Shown here: positions 22,696 to 30,034 of the stretch, piece after piece
Numbering within the stretch: position 1 is the stretch's first letter
Layout of the letters: every line of letters starts with the position of its first letter
Assembly (NCBI GenBank): GCA_029785195.1
Contig: JAFMAD010000004.1
Location: 1-34,599, forward strand
DNA from: Nitrososphaerota archaeon
GTDB taxonomy: Archaea; Thermoproteota; Nitrososphaeria; Nitrososphaerales; Gagatemarchaeaceae
Length of the DNA: 34,599 nucleotides
Reading direction: 5' to 3'
The notes under the pieces: model-generated
Seen by the model: only the letters and a program-made list of their open reading frames with translations
What the model was told of the DNA's origin: nothing
Databases searched by the model: none
Position numbers and translations under genes: made by a program

Positions 22696-23772
22696 CTAGG
22701 GAATTATCTCGCAGCCGTTGTTGAATTCGGGGTAGAGGAAATCATCCCCCCTGATCCGACCGCCGTCGACCAGTGCCCGGACGCGCGGGAGCGCCCTCTG
22801 AAGCTCAGACACCAGGTGCTTCACAGTCCCGCAGATTTCAGCATATGCTCCGTCCCGGAGCAGACCCTGTGACTGATTGACGAAGAGGCACCTGCCGCCG
22901 CAGATGCCGAATATGTCGCAGGAGGTGCAGGGTTCCCCGACTTTCACCTTCGGGAGGGACTCTGGTGTATGGGTCCGCAGCGACCCGACCACGGAGAAAT
23001 CGAAGTCCACCGATACCGGGCAGGCCGAGATCCTGCCGTCTGGCATTATGGCGTAGAAGTCGTCCCCGGAGCCGCATCTGAGCCCTGCCTTCGTTCCTGA
23101 GAGCAAAGAGCGAGTGATTCCTATGAACGGGACGATACCCGGGACCACGCCCGTCCGCTCCATCTCGTCCACCCACCAGGCGACGAGCGAAGATACCCCG
23201 GCGTTGTATCTGGAGAGCCACTCCTGGAGGCCCGGCTCCGTCACGTCTGACCTCCAGAACATGCTGAAGCTGAGCTGCCAGTGCACATGGTCGAAGAGCC
23301 CGGCGCCCAGCAGGTGGGTGACGCTCTCGAAGATGTCAGAGCCCTGGACGACCGTCATCCTGGCCACCACGTCGCCGCGGTAACCCGTCTCCCTGACTGC
23401 AGCAACGTTCCGCATGGCCCGTTGGTACACTCCTTTGCCCCGTTCCCTGTCCGTGACCGATTCGGTCCCGTCGATGGAGACCAATATGGTTTGGAGCTTC
23501 CGGAGCAGCCGCGGCTCCACCCTGTCGAGGAATGTCCCGTTGGTCTGGAGCGCGAAGCGCCCCCTGGTGCCGTTGACAATCTTCTTCATGACCGCCATGC
23601 GGAGCAGCGGCTCGCCGCCGTAGAATTCCAGAATCGGATCAGGGTCCTTGGAGAGGAAGGACTGGAGCTCCTCGAGGCTATACTGGATCTCCTTGGGCGG
23701 GGTGTCGCTCCCGCCCCCGCAGTAGGCGCAGAAGAGGTTACACTCCTTGGTGAGTATGACGAAGTATTGCAT
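22696..23772 (-). CDS. Radical SAM protein with SPASM-type C-terminus (AF1577-like putative peptide-modifying enzyme)
   Basis: From ATG 23772 it has 358 residues beginning MQYFVILTKECNLFCAYCGG. Cys11, Cys15 and Cys18 bind the radical 4Fe-4S cluster. FYGGEPLLR is the SAM-binding GGE motif. C-terminal Cys residues (CGSGDD, CPVSVD, CTSCDIFGICGGRC, EICG) fit auxiliary clusters. The ending YPEFNNGCEIIP looks like the conserved tail of the archaeal AF1577 group, whose substrates are unknown. The open frame continues 35 codons upstream, but the cluster motif at residue 11 fits the family, and TTCAAAAG lies about 35 bases before this ATG. It is divergent from moaC. Confidence 0.85.
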   Translation of the reverse strand: MQYFVILTKECNLFCAYCGGGSDTPPKEIQYSLEELQSFLSKDPDPILEFYGGEPLLRMAVMKKIVNGTRGRFALQTNGTFLDRVEPRLLRKLQTILVSIDGTESVTDRERGKGVYQRAMRNVAAVRETGYRGDVVARMTVVQGSDIFESVTHLLGAGLFDHVHWQLSFSMFWRSDVTEPGLQEWLSRYNAGVSSLVAWWVDEMERTGVVPGIVPFIGITRSLLSGTKAGLRCGSGDDFYAIMPDGRISACPVSVDFDFSVVGSLRTHTPESLPKVKVGEPCTSCDIFGICGGRCLFVNQSQGLLRDGAYAEICGTVKHLVSELQRALPRVRALVDGGRIRGDDFLYPEFNNGCEIIP

Positions 23773-23896
23773 CGACTGTGGCCTTCGGAGGGGTCCGGAG
23801 AGGCGCTTTTGAACCCCCTCGCCGTTTCCGGTCAGCCTGACCGAGACGGCCTGGGCGGCAGAGACCCTGGAAGACACGGCGAACCCAGGGAGAAGC

Positions 23897-23902
23897 TATA
23901 AC
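23897..23902 (+). promoter_or_regulatory. TATA box of moaC
   Basis: TATAAC, in the context AGCTATAACTGG, 24-29 bases before the moaC GTG, suggests a leaderless message. Confidence 0.55.
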
Positions 23903-23925
23903 TGGCGGCCGCAGGCTGAAATGAC

Positions 23926-24369
23926 GTGCCCTTCCATCAGGTCGACATATCAGAGAAGCCTGTAGTGTACCGGGAGGCGGTCGCCGCGGGACGGATCAAG
24001 CTCAAACGGTCCACCATCGAGCTGATCAAGAAGAGGAAGCTGGAGAAGGGGGATGCCGTCTCTCTGGCCGAGGTGGCAGCGATCTCCGGGTCCAAGAGGA
24101 CCCCTGAGCTGGTGGCGCTCTGCCACCCGCTGAAGATAGAGGAGGTCCAGCCTAGGGTCAGGCTCGGGGACGGCTGGGTGGAGGTGACTGTGAAGGTGGC
24201 AACCCACGAAAAGACAGGCGTCGAGATGGAGGCGCTGACAGCCGTGTCGGCCGCCCTGCTCAACATATGGGACGTGACGAAAGCCTACGAGAAGGATGCC
24301 GATGGCCAGTACCCCGGGACCGCCATCGAGTCGATCAGGGTCGTAAAGAAAGTGAAGAGAGCGAGGTAA
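23926..24369 (+). CDS. moaC: Cyclic pyranopterin monophosphate synthase
   Basis: Works with MoaA in the first step of molybdopterin synthesis, making cPMP from the cyclic GTP intermediate. The 147 residues contain the family motifs VDISEKPVVYREA (6-18), ISGSKRTPELVALCHPL with the conserved His, KTGVEMEALTAVSAALL and the active-site region YEKDADGQYPGTAIES. The start is GTG 23926. It stands apart from moaA/D/E at the other end of the molybdenum region. Confidence 0.95.
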   Translation: MPFHQVDISEKPVVYREAVAAGRIKLKRSTIELIKKRKLEKGDAVSLAEVAAISGSKRTPELVALCHPLKIEEVQPRVRLGDGWVEVTVKVATHEKTGVEMEALTAVSAALLNIWDVTKAYEKDADGQYPGTAIESIRVVKKVKRAR

Positions 24370-24410
24370 AGCCGCGAGTTAAGTAGTTCGGAAGGCCGAG
24401 TTGGAGCTCG

Positions 24411-24434
24411 ACGGCCATGGTGGGACATGGCCGT
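24411..24434. terminator. Perfect 9-bp hairpin between convergent genes
   Basis: ACGGCCATG, loop GTGGGA, CATGGCCGT. It lies between the moaC stop and the 3' end of the ABC ATPase gene, so it could end transcripts from both sides. No T-run follows, and other roles are possible. Confidence 0.35.
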
Positions 24435-24470
24435 AGCATCGACCGTCCCTGGGACTAACCTGCGGACACT

Positions 24471-25058
24471 TCAGGAGCGGTATGTCGCAGTCCCGTCGTG
24501 CATTACGTAGGTCTGCTCTGCGAGCCGTCCGTCCTCTTCGTTCTGGCTGGTGAAGATCAAGTCGATGCCGGCACCCGATGCTAGCGTTCTGTAGGAAGTG
24601 ACGAACCCATCTTTGTCGTGGAGGAGGGAGAAGACTTCATCCACAAGGATGACCTTGGGTGCCGAGAAGAAGGCGGTGGCAAGTGACACCCGACCTCTCA
24701 TTCCGAGGCTGAGGCTCCTGACTGGTCCCATGAAGTCTATGCCCAGCTCTGACTTCACCTTAGCAATCTCCTCCTGAGGCGGGACCTTGCCCTTGAGCTT
24801 CGCCCCCCATCTGAGGTGGGCTTCGACGTCGAGGTGAGGAATGCACGACGACGGCGTCACCATCACTATTCCCTTTTGTTCCACTGGGAGCCTGGAGATG
24901 TCTTTCCCGTCCACCCTGACTGTGCCCTCGGATGGGATAAGTCCTGCCAGGGCATTCAACAGAGAGGTCTTCCCCGACCCGTTCTTCCCCGCCAGGCACG
25001 TGGTCCCGCTGCACCGGATGTCGGCCGACAGATGGAATTCACCCAGCCTCGCCTTCAC
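24471..25058 (-). CDS. ABC transporter ATPase for an oxyanion (molybdate/tungstate-type), divergent
   Basis: Energises the adjacent permease. The 195 residues make it short, without the C-terminal TOBE part of ModC/WtpC. Walker A GKNGSGKT (24-31) and Walker B VILVDE (136-141) are intact. Other motifs deviate: the signature is LSLGM (116-120) rather than LSGGQ, the Q-loop position reads VTPSS, the D-loop is SLLHD instead of SALD, and the H-loop His is replaced by Gln (TSQNEED). It follows the permease gene by 11 bases. Transport may be slow or need another ATPase. Confidence 0.82.
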   Translation of the reverse strand: MKARLGEFHLSADIRCSGTTCLAGKNGSGKTSLLNALAGLIPSEGTVRVDGKDISRLPVEQKGIVMVTPSSCIPHLDVEAHLRWGAKLKGKVPPQEEIAKVKSELGIDFMGPVRSLSLGMRGRVSLATAFFSAPKVILVDEVFSLLHDKDGFVTSYRTLASGAGIDLIFTSQNEEDGRLAEQTYVMHDGTATYRS

Positions 25059-25069
25059 GTTTGCCTCTA

Positions 25070-25852
25070 TCAGCTGCGGCCCCTCCTGCCGAAGAAGTGC
25101 CCTGCGACGGCGACCGGCAGTGAGACCAGGATCATCATCGCCGACGCGGTCACAGCCGCGTCCAAGCCTCCGGGTACGGCCCCATTGAAGAGCTGGAAGA
25201 CCGTGACCGAAGCAGGACTCACGCCGTAGAATGGATGTTGCAGCACGTAAAACGCGATTATCGAGATCGAGCCGAACTCCCCCAGCGCCCTGCTCATCGC
25301 CACCAAGGAGGCGCTTGTCACTCCCGCGGCTGAGTCTGGCAGGACTACAGAAACCAGCGTCCGGAGCCTCGATGCGCCCATCCCCATGGCGAACTGCTCG
25401 GCTGAGATGTCCTTGGACTCGAAGTATGGCTGTATGGACTTCACGTAGATGGGCGCCGACATGATGACTAAGGCTATGACGAGTCCCAGGATGGTGTCGA
25501 AGAAGTTGACCCCCAGGTGCAGCAGGAACTGGCCGGTGGGGGTCAGCGGGCTGTCCAGGATGAGTAGCGCTACCCCTATGATCGGGTGGGGGACCCCTAC
25601 CGGTATGTCCACCAGTGCCTCCAGGAACGTGTCGCCAGACCTCGCCAAGTGATAGGCGAGGGGGGTGAAGAGCCCGAAGTCTATCAGCGCCGCCACTGCG
25701 GACGAGACGACGGAGAGCTCTATGGAGCGGAAGATGAGCGGGGCGAAGCCTGCGGGCGAGCGGAGCGGCCCCAGCCCATAGTAGAGCAAGACCAGGATAG
25801 GGACCAGGAGGAGGAAGACGACGGCGAAGGACATAGCCCTGAGCCAGTTCAT
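25070..25852 (-). CDS. ABC transporter permease, molybdate/tungstate type
   Basis: A 260-residue inner-membrane channel subunit (ModB/WtpB family) with about six hydrophobic helices. The EAA loop that docks the ATPase is at EQFAMGMGASRLRTLVSVVL, followed by PDSAAGVTSASLVAMSRALGEFGS. DIPVGVPHPIIGVALLIL is typical of oxyanion permeases. It lies 13 bases after the binding-protein gene and is probably in one operon with it and the ATPase gene. Confidence 0.9.
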   Translation of the reverse strand: MNWLRAMSFAVVFLLLVPILVLLYYGLGPLRSPAGFAPLIFRSIELSVVSSAVAALIDFGLFTPLAYHLARSGDTFLEALVDIPVGVPHPIIGVALLILDSPLTPTGQFLLHLGVNFFDTILGLVIALVIMSAPIYVKSIQPYFESKDISAEQFAMGMGASRLRTLVSVVLPDSAAGVTSASLVAMSRALGEFGSISIIAFYVLQHPFYGVSPASVTVFQLFNGAVPGGLDAAVTASAMMILVSLPVAVAGHFFGRRGRS

Positions 25853-25865
25853 GCGCAGACCCAGA

Positions 25866-26900
25866 CTAAGGCAGCGGACCGGAGTCCTTCAAGAGTCCTT
25901 GTGAGACCATCTGGGTGATGGGGCCAGGCGGGGTAACGTTGCTGTAAAGCTGGGCAGGGACCAGCGGAACCAGCCCGTAGGACGAGAGGCTTTGTGCGTT
26001 CGTCACTACGTAACGGACGAATTTGAGGGCCGATGCCTGTTGCGAGCTGTCCAGCGGGACGGTGATGCTGAGCACTATGGCCGAACCGACAGTGGTCCCG
26101 GCGGAGTCGTGGAAAGAGAACTTCGAGTAGAACGCTGCCAGCGACGGATTCCCGAAGCTGACCTGGGGTTCCAGCTGGACGTACCCAAGATGGTCCGCGA
26201 TGGCTGCGGACTTGTAGATGAAGAGGAACTGTATCTGCCCAGACTGGAGCGGGGCGACAAGGGCGGCTGCGGATGTCCCAGAGACGTTCCCCCCCGCCTT
26301 GGTCAAGGCGGAAGCGTACGCGTTTGTGTTCCCTCCAGAGTAGAGGTAGCCGGCAGCCTCCAGGGCGAGCCAACCTCTGAGTCCCGCAGGATCAGAAACC
26401 GGGTCGGCGATCCCTACCTTCACATCTCCGGAGACGAGCGAGGTGAAGAACGCATTCCAGTCCGAAGTGGTATTGGTCCGGGCCGCATTCACGCCCTCCG
26501 AGACCACGTTCGACGTGGAGGAGTTGGAATAAGCCAGGACGAGCTGGTCGGAGACGAAGCCCACTGCCCAGCCCGGCGACTCGCTCTTGAGGTACTCGGG
26601 TCCCGTGGCAGCCAGGGCGACAGAGACGAAGATGTCGTCTGGGGTTCCTGACGCGATCTGGCTGGCGTCGGCGAACGAGCCCCCTGACTTTACAGGTGCC
26701 ACAGGGATTCCAGTGCTCTTCGAGAACGAGTTCAGGAGACCTGTGGTCTCTGCAGCATAGGCGTCTGCAGAATAAGACAGCAACGGTGACTGGCTCTTCG
26801 AGTTCTCGTAGTATGTGTACGCCACCACCCCCACCGCTACGAGCACAACCACCAGCAAGGCGACCACAGTGGGGTGGCGCCTCCTCTCGACCTTGGACAA
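25866..26900 (-). CDS. Oxyanion-binding protein of the ABC transporter (ModA/WtpA type)
   Basis: 344 residues. An N-terminal membrane anchor (about 10-28, TVVALLVVVLVAVGVVAYTY) is followed by a Ser/Thr-rich linker and a type II solute-binding fold: YSADAYAAETTGLLNSFSKS, VKSGGSFADASQIASG, VGIADPVSDPAGLRGW and IQFLFIYKSAAIADHLG. It catches the oxyanion outside the cell. Molybdate versus tungstate cannot be decided. The TTG start at 26900 is immediately preceded by a palindrome and a TATA box. The ModE-type regulator lies divergently upstream. Confidence 0.87.
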   Translation of the reverse strand: MSKVERRRHPTVVALLVVVLVAVGVVAYTYYENSKSQSPLLSYSADAYAAETTGLLNSFSKSTGIPVAPVKSGGSFADASQIASGTPDDIFVSVALAATGPEYLKSESPGWAVGFVSDQLVLAYSNSSTSNVVSEGVNAARTNTTSDWNAFFTSLVSGDVKVGIADPVSDPAGLRGWLALEAAGYLYSGGNTNAYASALTKAGGNVSGTSAAALVAPLQSGQIQFLFIYKSAAIADHLGYVQLEPQVSFGNPSLAAFYSKFSFHDSAGTTVGSAIVLSITVPLDSSQQASALKFVRYVVTNAQSLSSYGLVPLVPAQLYSNVTPPGPITQMVSQGLLKDSGPLP

Positions 26901-26903
26901 GGT

Positions 26904-26925
26904 GTTATGCAGGCATCTGCATAAC
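26904..26925. promoter_or_regulatory. Palindromic operator (ModE-type) at the oxyanion transporter promoter
   Basis: Perfect 9-bp inverted repeat GTTATGCAG / CTGCATAAC with a 4-base spacer GCAT. It lies between the minus-strand TATA box (26929-26936) and the TTG start of the binding protein (26900), covering the expected transcription start, an ideal repressor position. The outer GTTAT...ATAAC resembles the half-sites of bacterial ModE operators. The modE-like gene is 57 bases away. Confidence 0.7.
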
Positions 26926-26928
26926 GGG

Positions 26929-26936
26929 TTAAATAG
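26929..26936 (-). promoter_or_regulatory. TATA box of the oxyanion transporter operon
   Basis: CTATTTAA on the minus strand, 29-36 bases before the TTG start of the binding-protein gene. Confidence 0.6.
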
Positions 26937-26952
26937 GTTTCGAAGCCAAGAC

Positions 26953-26962
26953 TTAAGTTAAG
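26953..26962 (+). promoter_or_regulatory. TATA-like element of the ModE-type regulator
   Basis: TTAAGTTAAG, 20-29 bases before the GTG start of the regulator gene. It is separate from the transporter TATA box. Confidence 0.45.
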
Positions 26963-26981
26963 CAGCAGGGTCGACCGTCCC

Positions 26982-27608
26982 GTGTCGCGCCACACCGGGG
27001 TTGAGCCGGTCCCGCACCTGTCCCTCCAGAGCGACCAGGAGACGATACTGGACGAGACCGACGCCATGCTCCTTCAGGCATTGGCCGAGAAGAGCTCCTT
27101 GACCGGAGCGGCCCGCGAAGTCGAGATCTCCTACAGGAACGCCTGGGACAGGATAAGAAGAATCGAAGCGAGGTCGAGGAAGAAGATTCTCGAGTCCAGC
27201 ACCGGAGGTCCGGAAGGCGGCAGCTCACGGCTGACGAAGGATGGCCAGGCGCTGCTGAGGGAGTACAAGAGGGTCAAAGACTATCTGTCCTACGCCCTGG
27301 ACGACAGAGAAGCCGCAGGGAACGTACGCTACAAGCTCAGCGCAAGGAACGCCTTCGACGCAAAAGTAACCAAGATTGAAGGAGGGGAGGTAACCTGCCT
27401 GGTGAGGATGTCGTCGGTCTCACCGGTTCGCCTGACGTCGATAATCTCCAGGGATGCCGTGGAGGACCTTGGCCTAAGCGAAGGAGACGTGGTGAAGGCG
27501 GTAGTAAAGGCGACCGAGGTCATGGTAGCGAAGGCGCTTTCTCCGCCCAGGGCGAGGAATGAGGCAAGAGGCGGGACCGAGAGCAGAAGACGATCCAGGA
27601 AGCGGTAG
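26982..27608 (+). CDS. modE: ModE-type molybdate/tungstate-responsive regulator
   Basis: 208 residues. The N-terminal winged helix-turn-helix, about residues 25-95, follows the ModE pattern (LLQALAEKSSLTGAAREVEI; SYRNAWDRIRRIEAR; GGPEGGSSRLTKDGQALL). Residues about 118-185 form one Mop/TOBE oxyanion-binding domain (LSARNAFDAKVTKIEGGEVT; LGLSEGDVVKAVVKATEVMV). One Mop domain rather than two, as in E. coli ModE, is common in shorter homologues. The Arg-rich tail is unusual. It probably represses the divergent transporter operon when oxyanion is plentiful. Confidence 0.88.
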   Translation: MSRHTGVEPVPHLSLQSDQETILDETDAMLLQALAEKSSLTGAAREVEISYRNAWDRIRRIEARSRKKILESSTGGPEGGSSRLTKDGQALLREYKRVKDYLSYALDDREAAGNVRYKLSARNAFDAKVTKIEGGEVTCLVRMSSVSPVRLTSIISRDAVEDLGLSEGDVVKAVVKATEVMVAKALSPPRARNEARGGTESRRRSRKR

Positions 27609-27682
27609 AACGCCCCCGCCCGTCCATAGATTCGGAAGCCGGTTCTCGCTTGAGAGCATCTGAGTTTCGGTCCTGCACACGA

Positions 27683-27690
27683 CCGCTCCC
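27683..27690 (+). repeat. Target-site duplication, left copy
   Basis: CCGCTCCC, repeated exactly at 27803-27810, directly abutting the two ends of the 112-bp element. Confidence 0.7.
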
Positions 27691-27802
27691 AGGCTTGTTG
27701 AATAACTACTGTGTCTATGATAATTCTACCTGGTTGTCTGGCGAGCCACTCCTGTGCGACTTGACATAAATCTGGCCTGGTTCGGAGTTATTCAACAACG
27801 CT
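27691..27802. mobile_element. 112-bp MITE with terminal inverted repeats and 8-bp target duplication
   Basis: The ends are 17-bp inverted repeats with 15 matches: left AGGCTTGTTGAATAACT, right the complement of AGCGTTGTTGAATAACT. The inner 13 bases are perfect. The element is flanked by the 8-bp duplication CCGCTCCC. It has no reading frame, and the interior is more A+T-rich than its surroundings. Such a non-autonomous element would be moved by a transposase encoded elsewhere; the family is unknown. It ends 15 bases before the tatA TATA box. Confidence 0.8.
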
Positions 27803-27810
27803 CCGCTCCC
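27803..27810 (+). repeat. Target-site duplication, right copy
   Basis: CCGCTCCC, matching 27683-27690. Confidence 0.7.
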
Positions 27811-27817
27811 GCGATGG

Positions 27818-27825
27818 TTAAATAG
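27818..27825 (+). promoter_or_regulatory. TATA box of tatA
   Basis: TTAAATAG, 33-40 bases before the tatA ATG and 8 bases after the right end of the MITE target duplication. Confidence 0.6.
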
Positions 27826-27857
27826 GACCGACTTCTTCTGTCCATCAAAGGCCGAAA

Positions 27858-28187
27858 ATGATCGGAAATATAACCGATTGGGCAATACTGGCTGTCGTAG
27901 TTATCGTTCTCTTTGGCGGTGCAAAGAAGATTCCCGAGTTGGCTCGTTCCATGGGCAAAGCCATGGGCGAATTCAGGAAGGGCCAGGCAGAGATAGAGAA
28001 GGAAGTTGCGGATATTCGGGCTTCGACCGACATTACAGCACCTGCCAAGAACATGTCCCAGCAGTCTGTGAAGGATGCGACCCCACAGGCACACAAACAG
28101 GTTAACGAGGACACTGAGTATGACCGCAGACGCATATCGCAGCTCGAAGAAGAACTGAAGGAACTCAAAGAGAAAGCGGGCGCTTAG
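27858..28187 (+). CDS. tatA: Twin-arginine translocase subunit TatA
   Basis: Forms the size-variable pore for folded proteins. The 109 residues comprise a short N-terminal membrane helix (IGNITDWAILAVVVIVLFGG), the hinge and amphipathic helix (AKKIPELARSMGKAMGEFRK) and a charged, partly coiled-coil tail ending in EELKELKEKAGA. The FGGAKKIPEL motif is diagnostic. No separate TatB is seen, which is usual for archaea. tatC follows after 61 bases. Confidence 0.94.
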   Translation: MIGNITDWAILAVVVIVLFGGAKKIPELARSMGKAMGEFRKGQAEIEKEVADIRASTDITAPAKNMSQQSVKDATPQAHKQVNEDTEYDRRRISQLEEELKELKEKAGA

Positions 28188-28248
28188 CGGCACAGACAGC
28201 CTTTAGAAAACGGAATTAAGGGCCATCTCCCGGTGTGCTCGAAAGCGG

Positions 28249-29094
28249 ATGAGGTTGTCTATCGGGACGGCTGAAGTGAGTCAGAATGAGCTGCCGATTC
28301 TTGGGCACATAGCCGAGCTCATCCATAGGTTTCTCATCTCGCTGGCGGCGTTTTTCGTGTTCTTCATACTCTTCTTCATCTTCAAGCCGGTGTGGGTCGA
28401 CGTCGGATCGTTCGGTATATTCTATCCGTATCCAGATCTGTTCCAGAGCTTCGCTACTGAGTTCTTCAATTACGCCAGGCAACAGCTGCTCCCCCCGCAT
28501 ATGCTTCTGATCAATCTGAGCGCCTTCGACACCTTCGTCGCAATCCTCTACACTTCGATGGCACTCGCGGCGATCTTCTCGTCGCCGGTCTGGTTCTATG
28601 AGACCGCCTCGTTTCTTGGACCTGCGCTCAAACAAAGGGAGAAGCGGCTGCTACAGCTGATCCTGATCCCCGCATCCCTGCTCTTCATGGCAGGCGGCTT
28701 GTTCGCCTACAAGATCGTGTTACCCGTGATATTCAAGTTCCTGTACATTTTCACGCTGTCCACCGGCGTCGAGCCCACCCTGGGCGTCGGCACCTTTGTG
28801 TCCACTGTGATTGCGTACATAATCGCCCTGGGGCTGTCCTTCGAGATTCCGATAATCATGATAGCGGTCAGCTACGTCGGATTGGTGTCCTATGACACCT
28901 GGCTGAGAAACTGGAGGTACGCCATAGTGGGCTCGTTCATCATGGCCATGCTCATCTCCCCAGGGGCGACAGGAGGAATCATAGAGACCACGATCGGGCT
29001 GACTCTCACAGCGCTCTACTTCGGCGGCGCCATAATGTCCAGGACCCTGGCGCTGCGGAAGATGAAGCCAAAAGCGCCGGAAGACCAGGACTAG
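28249..29094 (+). CDS. tatC: Twin-arginine translocase subunit TatC
   Basis: Recognises the twin-arginine signal and forms the core of the translocon. The 281 residues have about six membrane helices. The N-terminal cytoplasmic motif LPILGHIAELIHRFLISL corresponds to the family HLxELRxRL signature. Later helices include the conserved SPVWFYETASFLGPALKQRE loop with Phe/Glu residues and SFEIPIIMIAVSYVGLVS. An ATTAAG element about 35 bases upstream may add a second promoter. It is likely co-expressed with tatA. Confidence 0.94.
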   Translation: MRLSIGTAEVSQNELPILGHIAELIHRFLISLAAFFVFFILFFIFKPVWVDVGSFGIFYPYPDLFQSFATEFFNYARQQLLPPHMLLINLSAFDTFVAILYTSMALAAIFSSPVWFYETASFLGPALKQREKRLLQLILIPASLLFMAGGLFAYKIVLPVIFKFLYIFTLSTGVEPTLGVGTFVSTVIAYIIALGLSFEIPIIMIAVSYVGLVSYDTWLRNWRYAIVGSFIMAMLISPGATGGIIETTIGLTLTALYFGGAIMSRTLALRKMKPKAPEDQD

Positions 29095-29194
29095 CGAGGG
29101 GCCGTATCGGTTCGCGCGGGCAGGCCCGCCGCGGTCCCTGCACGCGACCTTGAGCCATGAGAGGGCGTCGGAACGAACGTGGACCCCGACTACC

Positions 29195-29200
29195 TTATAC
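29195..29200 (+). promoter_or_regulatory. TATA box of the gene downstream of tatC
   Basis: TTATAC, 25-30 bases before GTG 29225. It places that GTG as the leaderless start, rather than the in-frame ATG at 29150. Confidence 0.5.
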
Positions 29201-29224
29201 GGCCCTGCCCCTGCGAAGACCACT

Positions 29225-29911
29225 GTGACCGAGGAGGAAGACGTCGATGAGTCCAGGAGGAAGATGTTCGTCAAGTTCCTGCCTCACCTTGCGGTCTCGG
29301 CCATAGGGTTTGGCCTCTTCTCGTCGCCCACCAAGCTCCTCACTTCGGCCTTGGACAGGTACAACAAGCAGGCGGATGAGACGACCAAGAAGATGAGCGA
29401 CCTCTATCCGATGCTCCCGTGGCTCGAGAGGCTCCAGCTCAACGTGGAAGGCCCGCGCACGGTCTCGCTGGTGATGCGGAAAGAAGACATGGACAGCAGC
29501 CTGGAACAGTATCTCATCAGAAGATTCCTGGCCGAAGGAGCCGGCAGCGCGAAGCTCGGTGCGCCCCCCGGAAAGCGCGAGAAGGCTGAGTTCGACCATG
29601 TCCTGCGCCTCCCGGGCAAGAGCGTCTACACGAAGACTGCCGGGACCATGACTGGTTCCGACAGAGAGCGCTACATGGAGATTGCGAAGGAGCTGAACCC
29701 ATCAGAGGTGTGGCTGCTGGTTGACGGCGGGGAGGCGATAGACGAGTTTCTTGAGCCGGTCTTCGTCAACGAAAACACCGTGCTGCGTGGGAGGCTCAAG
29801 ACTGTCACGACCGCGGAGATGCTTTCAGACCTCTTCGGGAAGGAGTTCGATGTCACGGTAGCGCCGCAGGATGACGGCTCGGACAAGGTCGTCCTCCGCC
29901 TGCGGAGCTAG
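29225..29911 (+). CDS. Unknown protein with possible twin-arginine membrane anchor
   Basis: From GTG 29225 it has 228 residues. An acidic start (TEEEDVDE) is followed by SRRKMFVKFL at 10-19, close to the Tat pattern if Arg12-Lys13 act as the pair, and a weakly hydrophobic segment (PHLAVSAIGFGLFSS, 20-34). The rest is soluble, with IRRFLAEGAGSAKLG, FDHVLRLPGKSVYTKTAG and NPSEVWLLVDGGEAIDEFL. I recognise no family. The position right after tatAC makes a Tat substrate or membrane-anchored accessory protein possible. An upstream in-frame ATG at 29150 overlaps the promoter and is less likely. Confidence 0.65.
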   Translation: MTEEEDVDESRRKMFVKFLPHLAVSAIGFGLFSSPTKLLTSALDRYNKQADETTKKMSDLYPMLPWLERLQLNVEGPRTVSLVMRKEDMDSSLEQYLIRRFLAEGAGSAKLGAPPGKREKAEFDHVLRLPGKSVYTKTAGTMTGSDRERYMEIAKELNPSEVWLLVDGGEAIDEFLEPVFVNENTVLRGRLKTVTTAEMLSDLFGKEFDVTVAPQDDGSDKVVLRLRS

Positions 29912-30034
29912 AGTCGGGTGGCCACCGGGTCGGCGCTACTATAGCAGTAAGCGGGGCGCGGCAGGGCTGACTGCAAGGCACGGCTTCCACGAAGGTTAAA
30001 GACGCGCCAAAGAGGCTTCTGGCTGAAAGCTCCC

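Noticed and set aside
22717-22726. TTGTTGAAT inside the radical SAM gene, resembling the MITE end
   Set aside because: It encodes the conserved FNN residues of the enzyme tail and lacks a partner repeat.
24417-24458. 13-codon frame ATG GTG GGA... in the moaC downstream gap
   Set aside because: Too short to judge, lies across a hairpin, and has no conserved feature visible.
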